Below are positions 41,592-51,660 of a stretch of DNA of 64,000 nucleotides, in pieces. Numbering within the stretch: position 1 is the stretch's first letter; each line of letters starts with the position of its first letter. The position numbers were made by a program, and so were the translations under genes. The DNA comes from DATAES01 sp963802415 (lineage in GTDB: Bacteria > Actinomycetota > Acidimicrobiia > Acidimicrobiales > JACDCH01), in NCBI GenBank assembly GCA_963802415.1, contig CAWDIH010000001.1, positions 434,001 to 498,000 on the forward strand, read 5' to 3'. A model generated the notes under the pieces. That model was not told the origin of the DNA. It did no database searches and was given only the letters and a program-made list of their open reading frames with translations.

Positions 41592-42968
41592 ATGGACGCA
41601 GACAAAAGCATCGCCAAAGGGCGAGCGGCTCGATCCAAGGTGCCTCGTTCCAGCCACGCGGACTGGCACCCCGCACCGGACCGGCGAAGTCCCATCGAGA
41701 TCCTCGACGAGCAGGACAGGACACGGCTACCCGATCTCGTGCCACTGCGCCACACACGGATGCTCGAATCACCGTTCGCGTTCTACCGAGGTGGGGCGGC
41801 GATCATGGCCGCCGACCTGGAGGGAACACCGACGTCGGGAATCCAGGTGCAGTGCAGCGGCGACGCGCACGTGGCCAACTTCGGCGGCTTCGAGTCTCCC
41901 GAGCGACGCATGGTCTTCAGCATCAACGACTTCGACGAGACGTTGCCTGGACCATGGGAGTGGGACCTCAAACGGCTCGCGGCCAGCCTCGTCGTGGCAG
42001 CGCGAGACCGGGGGTTCGATGACGCGATCGCGCGCCGATCAGTCGCAGAGGCGACCCGTCGTTATCGCACCGCGATGCGTGACTTCGCCGCGCAACGAAA
42101 TCTCGATGTGTGGTACGCACGCCTCGATCTCGAAGGCATCATCGGCCGTTGGGGTGCCGACGTCTCGAAGACTGACACCGTCCGCCTGGAGAACGTCATC
42201 CGGAAGGGCGAGTCGAAGACCAGCTTGAAGGCGTTCGCCAAGCTCACCGAGACAGTCGATGGAACCGTGCGGATACGAAATGATCCGCCGCTGGTGGAAA
42301 GGATCGACGCAATCCTGCCTGCCGCGGAAGCCGCAGCTTTGGAAGCCCGGACGCGCCAATGGATGCAGGCGTACAGCCGGAGCCTGCCGTCCGACCGTCG
42401 CCGCGTGCTCGACGGCTTTCACTTGGTCGACTTCGCCCGCAAGGTCGTCGGCGTGGGCAGCGTCGGTACACGATGCTGGATCGCGTTGTTCCTCGGGCGC
42501 GACCAAGGTGATCCCCTCTTCCTTCAAATCAAAGAAGCCCAGAACTCCGTGCTCTCGAACTACGTCGGCAAGAGCAAATACGCGAACCAGGGCCAGCGCG
42601 TGGTCATGGGCCAGCACCTGATGCAAGCAGCGAGCGACATCCTCCTGGGCTGGGAGCGGGGCGTGGGAATCGACGACGTTCGCCGGGACTTCTACGTTCG
42701 CCAGCTCTGGGACGGGAAGATCTCGGCAGATCTCACCACGATCGACGTCGCCATGCTCCCCATCTACGGACAGATGTGCAGCTGGACGCTCGCACGGGCT
42801 CATGCTCGATCGGGCGATCGGGTCGCGATCGCCGCATATCTTGGCTCCGGCGATGTCTTCGACCGCGCGATCGTCGAGTTCGCGCTCGCGTATGCCGACC
42901 AGAACCAAAGGGACTTCGATGCCGCGACGGCCGCTACGCGCGCCGGCCAGTTCGTGACCGCATCGTGA
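41592..42968 (+). CDS. DUF2252 family protein (kinase-like fold)
   Basis: A 458-residue protein of the DUF2252 family: RHTRMLESPFAFYRGGAAIMAADL, CSGDAHVANFGGFESPERRMVFSINDFDETLPGPWEWDLKRLAAS (the DxHxxNF and DFDE motifs, reminiscent of aminoglycoside-kinase active sites), and QRVVMGQHLMQAASDILLGW. A phosphotransfer role is suspected from the fold. It is divergent from the DUF1345 gene by 86 bases and likely shares its promoter region. Confidence 0.88.
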   Translation: MDADKSIAKGRAARSKVPRSSHADWHPAPDRRSPIEILDEQDRTRLPDLVPLRHTRMLESPFAFYRGGAAIMAADLEGTPTSGIQVQCSGDAHVANFGGFESPERRMVFSINDFDETLPGPWEWDLKRLAASLVVAARDRGFDDAIARRSVAEATRRYRTAMRDFAAQRNLDVWYARLDLEGIIGRWGADVSKTDTVRLENVIRKGESKTSLKAFAKLTETVDGTVRIRNDPPLVERIDAILPAAEAAALEARTRQWMQAYSRSLPSDRRRVLDGFHLVDFARKVVGVGSVGTRCWIALFLGRDQGDPLFLQIKEAQNSVLSNYVGKSKYANQGQRVVMGQHLMQAASDILLGWERGVGIDDVRRDFYVRQLWDGKISADLTTIDVAMLPIYGQMCSWTLARAHARSGDRVAIAAYLGSGDVFDRAIVEFALAYADQNQRDFDAATAATRAGQFVTAS

Positions 42969-42972
42969 TCGA

Positions 42973-42989
42973 CGTCGCAGCATGCGACG
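42973..42989. terminator. Possible bidirectional terminator hairpin
   Basis: CGTCGCA-GCA-TGCGACG in the 23-base gap between two convergent genes. A seven-pair stem, no T-run on either side. Confidence 0.4.
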
Positions 42990-42991
42990 GG

Positions 42992-43729
42992 TCAGGTCGG
43001 CGGCACCGGGCGCTGGAGGATCAGGACGAGCGCGACGACGAGTAGCGCCAAACCGACGGCCACGAGCGCGTACCGAGCTCCGAACAGGCGGAAGGTGCTC
43101 CCGATGCCGATCATGAATAGCACGGCAGCGAGGATCACGGTGATGCGTACGTAATCGTCGGCGTAGCCACCGGCCTTCTCGCCGGAGGCGAAGGTCTCGT
43201 CGGCCGTGCGGTCGAGGGCTTCCGCCTCATCCTTCTGCGGCTGCTCGTATTCGGGCATGTAGGTCGGCCCGGGGGGTGCGTTTGGATTCGTGTCCGGGTT
43301 CGTGGCGCGCCACGCATCGAACGCCACTTTGAACTCGGGGCGGAATCGACGGATCGCAACGGCTTCCGCGCTCGGGTTGCCCTGCACATACGCGGTGAAC
43401 CAGGACTGAAAGGTGCTCGAATCGAAGTTGCGCAACTCCATCGCCTCGAGGTCGTTGCGACTCGCCTGGGCGCGGAGCGTGGACGCCTTCGCCAGCTCGA
43501 CTCGCGACTCGGTGCTCCACTTGGCGGCTGCGTAACCAGCCCACGCCGTCACGATGGTGACGAGGGCGAGGAGCACCGCCTCGGCGATGTAGATGCCGCG
43601 GTGTTTCCGTTCGCCGGACTCACGTCCGCCTGCTTCCGCCTCGGTGTGCTCCGACGCCTCGCGCTCCTGTTCTTCGCGGTGACGGCGAGCTTCGTTGCCG
43701 ACCTCGGCGGCCGACAGTCCCTCGGGCAT
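42992..43729 (-). CDS. Membrane protein with charged N-terminus (DUF4337-like)
   Basis: A 245-residue protein: a highly charged head (GNEARRHREEQEREASEHTEAEAGGRESGERKHRG), a first helix IYIAEAVLLALVTIVTAWAGYAAAKW, a long extracytoplasmic or cytoplasmic middle rich in Arg/Glu, and two C-terminal helices (ITVILAAVLFMIGIGSTFRLF, YALVAVGLALLVVALVLIL). The layout matches DUF4337-type proteins. Function unknown. Confidence 0.6.
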   Translation of the reverse strand: MPEGLSAAEVGNEARRHREEQEREASEHTEAEAGGRESGERKHRGIYIAEAVLLALVTIVTAWAGYAAAKWSTESRVELAKASTLRAQASRNDLEAMELRNFDSSTFQSWFTAYVQGNPSAEAVAIRRFRPEFKVAFDAWRATNPDTNPNAPPGPTYMPEYEQPQKDEAEALDRTADETFASGEKAGGYADDYVRITVILAAVLFMIGIGSTFRLFGARYALVAVGLALLVVALVLILQRPVPPT

Positions 43730-43916
43730 CTACCAGGACGCCGCAACAGAGCAGGCTGTGAGCGGCGCGCCGAACATCGACAGCATGATGGCACCGCCGA
43801 GATCGCGTCCGCGTGCGGAGGGGTGACGAGGGAGACTCCTACCGCGGCCTTACTCCGATTGCGGGCTCGACGTTCCGAACGCGTCACTGCCGACTCGCCA
43901 CCCCTTCGCGCGCTGG

Positions 43917-44411
43917 TCACATCGCCGGGTTCGCCCGGCGGGGGGTTGCAGGCTCGATGCGGAACACCGGATACCGCTCGGCGACTTGCTCGAACGCTTC
44001 CAAGGGCGCGCGTCGATCAACAGGAATGTGGGGGCGAGCTCCGGGAGCGACTTCCAGGTAACGGCGCAGGACAGGGGCTCGCTCCGAAACTGCAACCTCC
44101 TCGAGTTTCACCGCCTCGCGTCGACCGTGGTGCAGCACTGCTCGCCCTTCGTCGGCTCGGACGTTGCCGACCCAGTTCGCCCGTTCACCGAGCATCGACA
44201 CCAGGTAACGGTTTCCGTCGAGGTCGGTGATGACGACGGGAAACGTCACCACTCGACCGCTGCGGCGGCCGATGACGTCGAGCGCGGCAACGCATCTCGG
44301 CCAGAGCCCTGCTCCGAATGCCAGTGCCGAAGCTCGATTCTGGAGACGCGCGAACCAATGAGGACGCCGCCCCCGATAGAGCCAGCGGAGGTAGTCGTCG
44401 TAGACCTTCAC
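43917..44411 (-). CDS. Deazaflavin (F420)-dependent nitroreductase-like protein
   Basis: A 164-residue split-barrel protein. VIGRRSGRVVTFPVVITDLDGNRYLVSMLGERANWVGNVRADEGRAVLHHGRR is the DDN-family core, in which the strand-turn segments bind F420H2. GTG 44411 is chosen for the GGGAG site nine bases before it. Family members reduce nitro compounds, quinones or enones, but many have unknown substrates. Its presence suggests the organism makes F420. Confidence 0.82.
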   Translation of the reverse strand: MKVYDDYLRWLYRGRRPHWFARLQNRASALAFGAGLWPRCVAALDVIGRRSGRVVTFPVVITDLDGNRYLVSMLGERANWVGNVRADEGRAVLHHGRREAVKLEEVAVSERAPVLRRYLEVAPGARPHIPVDRRAPLEAFEQVAERYPVFRIEPATPRRANPAM

Positions 44412-44751
44412 GTCCGTCTCCCTTCGAGCAGTCTCGCGATCGAGCGTGACCTGTGCGGCTCGTGCACGCCAGAGGCGAACGGCCGACCGTCCGGTCAAAG
44501 GACGACCGGACGCGACAGAGCGGTCACTCGAGCGCGACGAAATTGTCAGCGTCCAGCGCGTCACCGAGCCTCCACCTGCACCATCGGGTAGACCACCCGC
44601 CCGAAGGGCCGGTCCTCAGGCCGTGGGTGTGGCGGACAGCCCGACATAGGGTCCGTTCAAGAATCAGTTCACGGCGACCGGTTGCCACGACAGCGTGCTG
44701 TAGGCCGCGCGGATACGTGGCGGACCGAAGCCGAGCCAAAGGAGGACCGCT

Positions 44752-45390
44752 ATGCCCGCAGCCCCGGCCGCACTCGCTTACATCGCCGCCGGCGCCCAGG
44801 TCATCGGCACCGTCAAGGCGACCGCCGACATGGCCACTGGAAGCAGTGGGTTCAACATCGGCAAGTCCCACGTGCACTACCCGGCGCAGTTCCCCGCCAA
44901 CCAGTTCGCCCACAGTGGACAGGTTGTCGGCTGGGACATCATCAAGTTCACGGCCGTTGGCGGATTCTGGGACAACGAGCTGGCCGTGGCGGCGTCCGGC
45001 TACCTGAGCAACGACAACACCGCACTCGTCGGCCGGCCCGACTCCGCCACCCCGAACGTGCCCGTCAACCGGTTCCTCGTCCTCACATTCGACAAGTCCG
45101 GCAGCTCGGAGAACATGTCGGTTGGGCTGCTCAACGTGGACATCACGCCGTGGGCGGGCGACGCACAGATCGCCGAGGGCACAGCCGATGATCCGTGGGT
45201 GGCGTTGCGTGTCTCTGGCCGGTTCGACCCGATGGGCCCGGGCGACTTCCAGTTCAGCTTCAAACTGGACATCAATCAGTACGGACGGCTCAACCTGAGC
45301 AGGGAGACGTTCTCGGGAACAGGCATGCCGGGTACGCCCGGTATGACGTTGTCCAACGCGGGCTCCCACATCCAGGTGACGCTGCACTGA
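44752..45390 (+). CDS. Hypothetical beta-rich protein (212 aa)
   Basis: Starts at ATG 44752 behind AAGGAGG-like GGAGGACC. The N-terminal helix PAAPAALAYIAAGAQVIGTVKATADMATG is weakly hydrophobic and could be a signal or membrane-inserting segment without a clear cleavage site. The rest is beta-rich with many Gly/Asn/Asp (VGWDIIKFTAVGGFWDNELAVAASGYL, NMSVGLLNVDITPWAGDAQI, FKLDINQYGRLNLS). No family is recognised; a soluble or secreted sandwich-like fold is a reasonable guess. Confidence 0.6.
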   Translation: MPAAPAALAYIAAGAQVIGTVKATADMATGSSGFNIGKSHVHYPAQFPANQFAHSGQVVGWDIIKFTAVGGFWDNELAVAASGYLSNDNTALVGRPDSATPNVPVNRFLVLTFDKSGSSENMSVGLLNVDITPWAGDAQIAEGTADDPWVALRVSGRFDPMGPGDFQFSFKLDINQYGRLNLSRETFSGTGMPGTPGMTLSNAGSHIQVTLH

Positions 45391-45504
45391 GCCAGGCACC
45401 GATCTCGAACGGCGCATACGACAGACCGTCAGTGTCGATGGGGGTGACCACGCGCTAGCAGCGATATCGGCCCGTTTCTGCGCTCCTGACGCAAGCTGCA
45501 CGTG

Positions 45505-46200
45505 TCACGTCGGGCTGCGCCGGTACACCCGATGATGGTGGCTGAAGTAGGCCGTGATCGGATCGAGCGCCTTCAGTCGCCGGATCGATGCCACTGCAGC
45601 CTCCCGCAGATCCGGAGCATCGACGTTGGCCTCCGTGGCTCGTTCGTCGTCGAACTCGGCGACATCCCACACTGCCTGGGCGGCGATCACGACAACTTCG
45701 CCTTGCGCCTCGACGAGGACCGATTGGTGACCACGAGTGTGCCCAGGTGTCGCCAACACACGAACACCGTCAACCAACTCCTCGTCGCCGCGCATTGCAC
45801 GCAGCTGGCGATCGGGCACGGATGCCCACTCGTCCACCGTGTAGAAGCGTTCGCGTGCGGCCTCCACTTCCTCGGCCTGCACGAACACCGGCACCTCGGT
45901 CCCGTAGTACACGGGGTTCTGGCCACAGTGATCGAAATGAAGATGACTGTTGACGATCGCCGTCACCCGGGTCGGGTCCAGACCAACCGCCGCGAGTCCT
46001 TGCGCCAAGTCGAGCACCGACGGCCGGTACACCTCATCGACGAACGCGTTGCCACGTCCCACTCCGGTGTCGACGACGATCACTCCGTCGGGATGGTCGA
46101 TGGCAAAGCCGAACACCACTGCATCACGACTGCGGTTCGCCTCCGGATGATTCTCGGGCAGGGTCAAATCAGCGAGACGCAGCCGTTCGATCCGAGGCAT
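45505..46200 (-). CDS. MBL-fold hydrolase, N-acyl-homoserine-lactonase-like
   Basis: A 231-residue protein starting MPRIERLRLADLTLPENHPE, the usual start of AHL-lactonase-like proteins. Metal motif NSHLHFDHCGQN (HxHxDH), the later His in TPGHTRGHQSVLV, and SHHHRVY at the end. These enzymes open lactone rings, but many relatives act on other esters. A longer form from ATG 46263 is possible. Confidence 0.8.
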   Translation of the reverse strand: MPRIERLRLADLTLPENHPEANRSRDAVVFGFAIDHPDGVIVVDTGVGRGNAFVDEVYRPSVLDLAQGLAAVGLDPTRVTAIVNSHLHFDHCGQNPVYYGTEVPVFVQAEEVEAARERFYTVDEWASVPDRQLRAMRGDEELVDGVRVLATPGHTRGHQSVLVEAQGEVVVIAAQAVWDVAEFDDERATEANVDAPDLREAAVASIRRLKALDPITAYFSHHHRVYRRSPT

Positions 46201-46312
46201 CGTACCCAACGTCACAACTGCTCTGTACCACCCGAGAACAGCCCGCTCGCCAAACGCTTTCATCACCAACCCGAGTCTGTCTGCACGCCGCCCGCTCCAG
46301 GCACTGAGTGCG

Positions 46313-47038
46313 TCAGCGCCGGACGGCGAGAAACACGTACTCCTTGCCGGGTCGATCGGGCGCGTCTCGGAGCTCGCCCAGCTCGAAGCCAGCTGCAATG
46401 AGCGAGTTGACAACCTCGTCTCGGGAACGGAAGCGCAGCGTCGACTCCGAGAGCAACGGGCTGCTGTCGGCCTGAAAGATGATCGTGCCGCGAAAGGTCA
46501 CAAATGGCAGGGCGACCCCGATGACCTCGTTCCACGTCTCGACCAGCCCGACACCGTCGATGTCGATCCGCTGGTAGGACTGCTCCCTGTTCCATTCCAA
46601 CCAGGCTTCTCTCTCGGGGTCGCGCGTCTCGAACACGAGCGATCCCCCCGGGCGCAACACGCGGTGTGCGGCCATGAGCGTTTCGAGCCAGGAGTCATCA
46701 TCGAGGAACACCTGGGCGACGTTGCCGGTCATCGTCACCAGATCGAGCTGCAACGGCGGGAGATCGGTCGCAGTGCCGTGGACCCAGGCCACCCGGTCGG
46801 CTCCGTCCTTTCGGCGAGCAACCGTCAGCATCGCTTCGGCAGGATCGACGGCGACCACGTCGAGACCCTTGCGGGCGAGCAGGCAGGCGAAGGTCCCGGT
46901 GCCGCAGCCGACGTCGGCGATTGAACGCGCGCCGAGCTCCTCGGCAAGCGCGGCGTACACCTCGAGGTCGCTTCGGTCCGGATCCAACGGGTCATAGACA
47001 GCGGCCAGCCTCGGTTCGTTGAAGATCGGGTCAGGCAC
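46313..47038 (-). CDS. Class I SAM-dependent methyltransferase
   Basis: A 241-residue enzyme from GTG 47038. SIADVGCGTGTFACLLARKGLDVVAVDPAEAML is motif I plus the acidic end of strand 2; VTMTGNVAQVFLDDDSW and RVLRPGGSLVFETRDPEREAW follow as motifs of the Rossmann fold. A C-terminal beta region (TFRGTIIFQADSSPLLSESTLRFRSRDEV) may form a lid. Small-molecule substrate likely but unknown. Confidence 0.85.
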   Translation of the reverse strand: MPDPIFNEPRLAAVYDPLDPDRSDLEVYAALAEELGARSIADVGCGTGTFACLLARKGLDVVAVDPAEAMLTVARRKDGADRVAWVHGTATDLPPLQLDLVTMTGNVAQVFLDDDSWLETLMAAHRVLRPGGSLVFETRDPEREAWLEWNREQSYQRIDIDGVGLVETWNEVIGVALPFVTFRGTIIFQADSSPLLSESTLRFRSRDEVVNSLIAAGFELGELRDAPDRPGKEYVFLAVRR

Positions 47039-47064
47039 GCAGCCTCCCGTTGGCCCCCTCCCGA

Positions 47065-47378
47065 TCACGCAGCCCCGGTTGACCACTTGACGCGATAGGC
47101 GTCGACGACCTGCTGCTTACCTTTCAGCACCATGTGCTCGAGCACCCCGGGCGGATCTTCGAGGTAGCGCGCGCGAGCCGCGCTGACACGATCACCTCGC
47201 CGCTGCCCGCTTGTTCCTGGAGGCGCGACGCCGTGTTCACGACGTCGCCCACGGCGGTGAAGTCACGGACGGCGTCGTCGCCGATGTTGCCGATGATGCG
47301 CTCGAGCAACTGATGAGCATGGTCGCTCAGGGGCTCGCCCGGGCGCTTCCGCGCCTTCTTGAAGAGCAGCTTGAGCAT
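47065..47378 (-). pseudogene. Class III adenylate/guanylate cyclase remnant
   Basis: The minus strand reads a basic start MLKLLFKKARKRPGEPLSDH, then jumps to the late part of a cyclase domain: RDFTAVGDVVNTASRLQEQAGSGEVIVSA, then after a one-base shift RYLEDPPGVLEHMVLKGKQQ and VVDAYRV. The N-terminal half of the catalytic domain, with the metal-binding Asp, is absent. Internal deletion plus a frameshift. Confidence 0.65.
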
Positions 47379-47632
47379 CCGCCGCTGCCAGAGCGTGGGC
47401 TGCTCCGTCGGCTGATCGCGGTTGCTCGCTTCGGTTCCGTCAGCCGCCACCCGTACATACTGGCTGCCAGCCCCCCGCGACGTGGGCTGGTTCACGCGTG
47501 GATCGAGGGTGGATCCACGGGCTGTGACCTCCCGACCAGCTACGTGTCAGCGATCGGTGAGGCGCAACCGGTCGCGTGCACGGTGGGCGAGACTCGAGTG
47601 GTCGCTGGTCGGGTGACGGAGGGGAACGCGAT

Positions 47633-48649
47633 GTGATCGAGGTCCGTGAGCTGGGTTCGGAGGATGTGCCCTCGTTGGTCGCGTGCGTGCGGTCGTGTTA
47701 CGGCGACTCCTACACGGAGCCGGAGTTCTACGACGATGCATACCTTCGACGCGAACTCGACACATCGCGTCTGCTGTCCGTCGGAGCGGTGACCGAAGGC
47801 CGGGTTGTCGGCCATATCGGCACCAGGATCATCGCGGACGACGACCCGGTCGTGGACACGATCGCCGGGATCGTCCACCCCGACTATCGCGGCCAAGGAC
47901 TGACCGCCGCGATGGGGACAGAGATGGTGGCTCGCTACCGTGACCGCGGGATCGTCGGTCCGCGACACGTCGCGACCGGTGCCCACGATCGCACGCAACG
48001 ACTGATCGCGGAGTCCGGTGGAGTGGCCACGGGCGTTCTCCTCGGCCATGTCGCCTCGGGCACGCAGTACCGCGGCATCCCGCATCAGTTCGGCCGAGCC
48101 CGCATCGGTGTCGTGGTCTACTTCCAGGCCTACGGTCGACTTGCCGCACTCGACGTGTACCTGCCCAGCCGCTACCTGTTCCTTGGCGACCTCTACCGGG
48201 ACCTGTCCCTCGAGCGCCGTCTACTCGAAGCGCAGTCAACCAGCGGATCCCTCGAGGACTGGAGCGGCTCCGTTCGCCATGAGGCACGACGGGGCATCTC
48301 CTTACTCCGCTTCGGCGCGTTGACCGTCGGCACGCTCCGAGCCGCAACCGAAGTCGTGCAGGCGGCACGGGGTCCCTGCGAGCCGGTCGTGTACGCAGAC
48401 CTGCCCCTCGCCGACCCTCGAACTCCCGCAGCAGTGGATCGGCTCCACGACGAAGGCTTCTACCTCGGCGCGCTCCTCCCCGGCACCAGCACATCCGAGA
48501 CCCTTCGCCTGCAGCGGATCGATCCCCAAGTCGCAGCACCCGAAGCCATCATCACCGCGTCACAGGGCGGTCAAGCACTACTCGAACACATCGCCCACGA
48601 AAAACGCGAAGCCACCCGCGCTGCCGACACTCGCGCTCGCCTCGGTTGA
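47633..48649 (+). CDS. GNAT-family acetyltransferase (long form)
   Basis: A 338-residue protein from GTG 47633, with GGAGG 11 bases upstream. N-terminal GNAT domain: VRELGSEDVPSLVACVRSCYGDSY, VGHIGTRIIADDDPVVDTIAGIVHPDYRGQGLTAAMGTEMV (acetyl-CoA motif R-x-x-G-x-G/A: YRGQGLT). The remaining 200 residues form a second, degenerate GNAT-like half (RATEVVQAARGPCEPVVYADLPLADPRTPAAVDRLHDEGFYLGALLPG). Substrate unknown. Confidence 0.82.
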   Translation: MIEVRELGSEDVPSLVACVRSCYGDSYTEPEFYDDAYLRRELDTSRLLSVGAVTEGRVVGHIGTRIIADDDPVVDTIAGIVHPDYRGQGLTAAMGTEMVARYRDRGIVGPRHVATGAHDRTQRLIAESGGVATGVLLGHVASGTQYRGIPHQFGRARIGVVVYFQAYGRLAALDVYLPSRYLFLGDLYRDLSLERRLLEAQSTSGSLEDWSGSVRHEARRGISLLRFGALTVGTLRAATEVVQAARGPCEPVVYADLPLADPRTPAAVDRLHDEGFYLGALLPGTSTSETLRLQRIDPQVAAPEAIITASQGGQALLEHIAHEKREATRAADTRARLG

Positions 48650-48725
48650 GACTCGAGCTCGGCGACGCTGAGACTACGTACCGGCGCAAACCAGGTCGGA
48701 TGGCGAGAACCGCCGTGTTCGTGCT

Positions 48726-50203
48726 TCAGGTTGGTTCACCCCGGACAGGCCGGCCGGGGAGGGCGTCAGGTAGCAGCGAACCGCCGCGGACGACGAACGT
48801 TCCGTCGACGAGGACATGCTCGATTCCCGACGACGGACGGGTGCTGTGCGCATAGGTGGCCTGATCGGTGATGCGATCGGGGTCGAACACGATGAGATCG
48901 GCGTCGGCGCCTCGTCGGACGCGGCCTTTGGCGCGCATTGCCGGCGCACACGCTTCGAGCACACGGGCGGGCAGCAGCGTGCACCGTTCGATTGCGTCCA
49001 GCAGCGGTGCGCCTTCCTCGCGCCACAGCCGCAAGGCGCGGCTGAATGTGCCCGCCGTCCTGGGGTGAGTGGTGTGGGTCGAGGGCAGCGGCCAGTCCTT
49101 GGAGTCCGACCAACCAGCGGGCCCGACCGCTGGCATGGCGTCGCTGGCTACCACCGCGTCGGGGAACTGGAGCGACCGACGTAACAGCGCGAAGTCATTG
49201 GGATCGTTCTCGTCGAGGAACTCGATGATGACGCCTCCGGCGGGATCGAGTTCGCGCAGTTGGCGCAAACGGGCCGCGTCCGAGACCCGCTCGCCAGTCG
49301 GCAAATAGGTCATCGAGGCTGGCGTGAGTCCGCGTTCGGCGAGCCGCTCCGGCGCGAGAACGCGGCGCCGATAGCGGTGGCGCCGGAGCCGTACGGGTAT
49401 GCCTCGATCGTCACCCGCCCGCCCTCGTGTTGGCACCGTTCGACGAGCGTGAGGACGCGGTCGATGTGTCGACTCGACGTGCTGTTGATGTGGCAGTTGT
49501 GCATGTGAGCGCCGGTCTGCCCTGCGGCGCGCACGAGCTCGTCGGCACCGTCGATGCGCGTGTCCGGCGTGAACTCGACGAGATCCCGGCAGTGTGTGAA
49601 CGTCGGCGTCCCCGCCTCAGCGGCGAGACGTGCTACGGCCAGGTACTCGTCGGGATGGACGCCCGGTGCATAGCCCATCAGCAGTCCGATCCCGAGCGCC
49701 CCGTCAGCGAGGTCAGCCGCGATTTGATCGATCACTGCCGCCACTTCCGTCACCGACGCTTCTCGCTGCCAGGCAGGATTGCCGAGATTGGCGAACATGG
49801 TGGTCATGCCGGCGCGCAGGTCGACGTCGGCGACGGCGTGCATGCGGGCTGCTGCCCACGATGCCGAGAATCCGTAGTGCACTGGGGAACCGTGGGCTGC
49901 GTCGCGGGCGTACGCGAGGTCGATCGGCGCCCGACCCGCTTCGAGGTCCAGCGCAGTGGTAACGCCGTCACACACCTGCAACCGTCGGCCTGACAACGTC
50001 TGGGCATGGCTGTGCAAGTCGATGAACCCTGGCGCGACGACAAGCCCGTCAACATCGGTCACTGTGTCGCCATCGAGCGATTCGTCCGACACCGCGCTGA
50101 TCCGACCGCTGGTGATGCCAACGTCGCGCCGAGCGTCCAACCTCGACTCGGGGTCCACCACCCGCCCGCCGTGCAACACCACGTCATATGTCGCCGTCGA
50201 CAC
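48726..50203 (-). CDS. N-acyl-D-amino-acid deacylase family amidohydrolase, frameshifted
   Basis: Two frames form one protein of about 490 residues. The first (50203 to about 49360) has YDVVLHGGRVVDPESRLDARRDVGI, the metal motif VVAPGFIDLHSHAQ, and VTIEAYPYGSGATAIGAAF. The second resumes as LAPERLAERGLTPASMTYLP and ends with SDAMPAVGPAGWS, RRGADADLIVFDPDRITDQATYAH, IEHVLVDGTFVVRGGS. The family hydrolyses N-acyl-D-amino acids with zinc. The single shift near 49357-49365 would truncate the protein as read. Confidence 0.75.
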
Positions 50204-50274
50204 TGGTGCGCGAACCTAGCTGGCGGTTGCGGAACACTCCGTTGGGTACAGCTCCGCGTACCGGTGATGCGAGC

Positions 50275-51066
50275 TCAGCGGTTTCGGGCGAGCAGTGCGA
50301 GCATTTTGAGGATCGAGATGTACAGCCAGACGAGAGTGACCATCAACCCGAACGCGCTGTACCACTCGAGTTCCTTGGGTGCTCCGACCCGCACGCCAGC
50401 GTCGATAGTCGCGAAGTCGAGCATGAGGCTGAGGGCAGCCAACACGATCGCGATCACAGTTACCACGATGCCGACGGTGCGGAAGCTGTCGCTGTACAGC
50501 CAGCTCCAGCTGAAGATCGACAGGATGAACACGAACGTGTAGAGCAACGCAAGGCCGCCGATGCCCGCGACCACGACGAAGGCCATCTTCTGCGTGGGCT
50601 TGACGATATGGGTGGCGTAGAGAAACAACGCCGCGACGAACACGCATACGGTCGACAAGATCGCGGCGCCCACGATTCCGTCGGTCTGCGCGTCGAACGC
50701 CGCCGAGATGGCTCCCAGGCAGAACCCCTCGCACACCGCGTAGATCACACCCAGTAGTGCTGCGCGTCGCGGGTTCACCACGATGAAGATGCCGAGGAGG
50801 AACGCGCCGAAGCTGGCAAGCCAGAAACCGCCCGGGATCGTGACAGTCGTGTTGGCGTAGCCGCCGCCGAGGTCGACGCCGACGGGCTTGGTCGCCGCGG
50901 CCCACCCCCAGGCACCACCGGCAACCAAAACGGCCAGCAAGATCAACGTCTTCACGCTGACGCCCGCCACCGACATCCGCTTCGTGTCGCCCACGACGAG
51001 ATAGCTGTCGACGAACTTTTCGCTCAGCGCCGGGTTGCCGGAGTGCAGTCCGCTGCTTGCTGTCAT
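50275..51066 (-). CDS. Bax inhibitor-1/YccA family membrane protein
   Basis: A 263-residue protein with seven hydrophobic segments, including TLILLAVLVAGGAWGWAA, FWLASFGAFLLGIFIVV, LGVIYAVCEGFCLGAISAAF, FVVVAGIGGLALLYTFVFIL and FGLMVTLVWLYISILKMLALL. The cytosolic N-terminus (SGNPALSEKFVD) is typical of actinobacterial members. YccA/BI-1 proteins are pH-dependent calcium leak channels or protease-related membrane proteins. ATG 51066 preferred to 51099. Confidence 0.88.
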   Translation of the reverse strand: MTASSGLHSGNPALSEKFVDSYLVVGDTKRMSVAGVSVKTLILLAVLVAGGAWGWAAATKPVGVDLGGGYANTTVTIPGGFWLASFGAFLLGIFIVVNPRRAALLGVIYAVCEGFCLGAISAAFDAQTDGIVGAAILSTVCVFVAALFLYATHIVKPTQKMAFVVVAGIGGLALLYTFVFILSIFSWSWLYSDSFRTVGIVVTVIAIVLAALSLMLDFATIDAGVRVGAPKELEWYSAFGLMVTLVWLYISILKMLALLARNR

Positions 51067-51158
51067 CGTCTGGGTCACGAGCGCAGCCTCCACGAACACC
51101 TCATGTCGACTGTGCGCCAGCCGACCTCACAGGGCGGCTCACGCACACTCGATGGCGA

Positions 51159-51660
51159 TCACTGGAAGGCGCCGAGCGGTCTTGTATCAAATCGCTGATC
51201 GGGTGTCGACGCAACAGGTCGAGGCGGACGCCTCGGGCGCGCCGATGCTGGGCAACGGCCTCGGCCCCTGCCCTCGGTGACGCGGTCGACCAGCACCTCA
51301 AGGGCGGCTCGGGTGACGCGGTAGTGGGGTTCGACACTGGGGTAGGCATCGGTGTAGGCGCCGACGCACGCTTGGGTGGATCGGCGAAGTCGTCCAACTC
51401 GGAGCGCAACCGTTCGGCGATCTCGCCGGCCAGATAGAGCGGCACCGACCGTCCCTGTGCGGTCGTGATGCAGTAGGTGCACGCGATGTCGCAGCCGCTG
51501 TAGGTGCTGAGGATCCACCCGTCGATGACGGCAAGCTCGGCGAGCAGGGGAGGAGGTGGACGCACCGTGCGCTGTTGCTCTCCCTCCGGCGACGGCTCGC
51601 TGCTCACGACTCGACTGTATGCAGCCTCTTCCGTCCCCGAAGCGTCGATCGTCCCCGCGA
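51159..51660 (-). pseudogene. Radical SAM protein remnant (SplB-like)
   Basis: TYSGCDIACTYCITTAQGRS (around 51493) carries the CxxxCxxC cluster motif of radical SAM enzymes. Downstream text changes frame near 51375 to ACVGAYTDAYPSVEPHYRVT followed by RAALEVLVDRVTE, resembling the G-x-x-T-D-x-Y-x-P-x-E segment of spore-photoproduct-lyase-like proteins, then ends. The TIM-barrel remainder is missing. Not functional as read. Confidence 0.55.
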
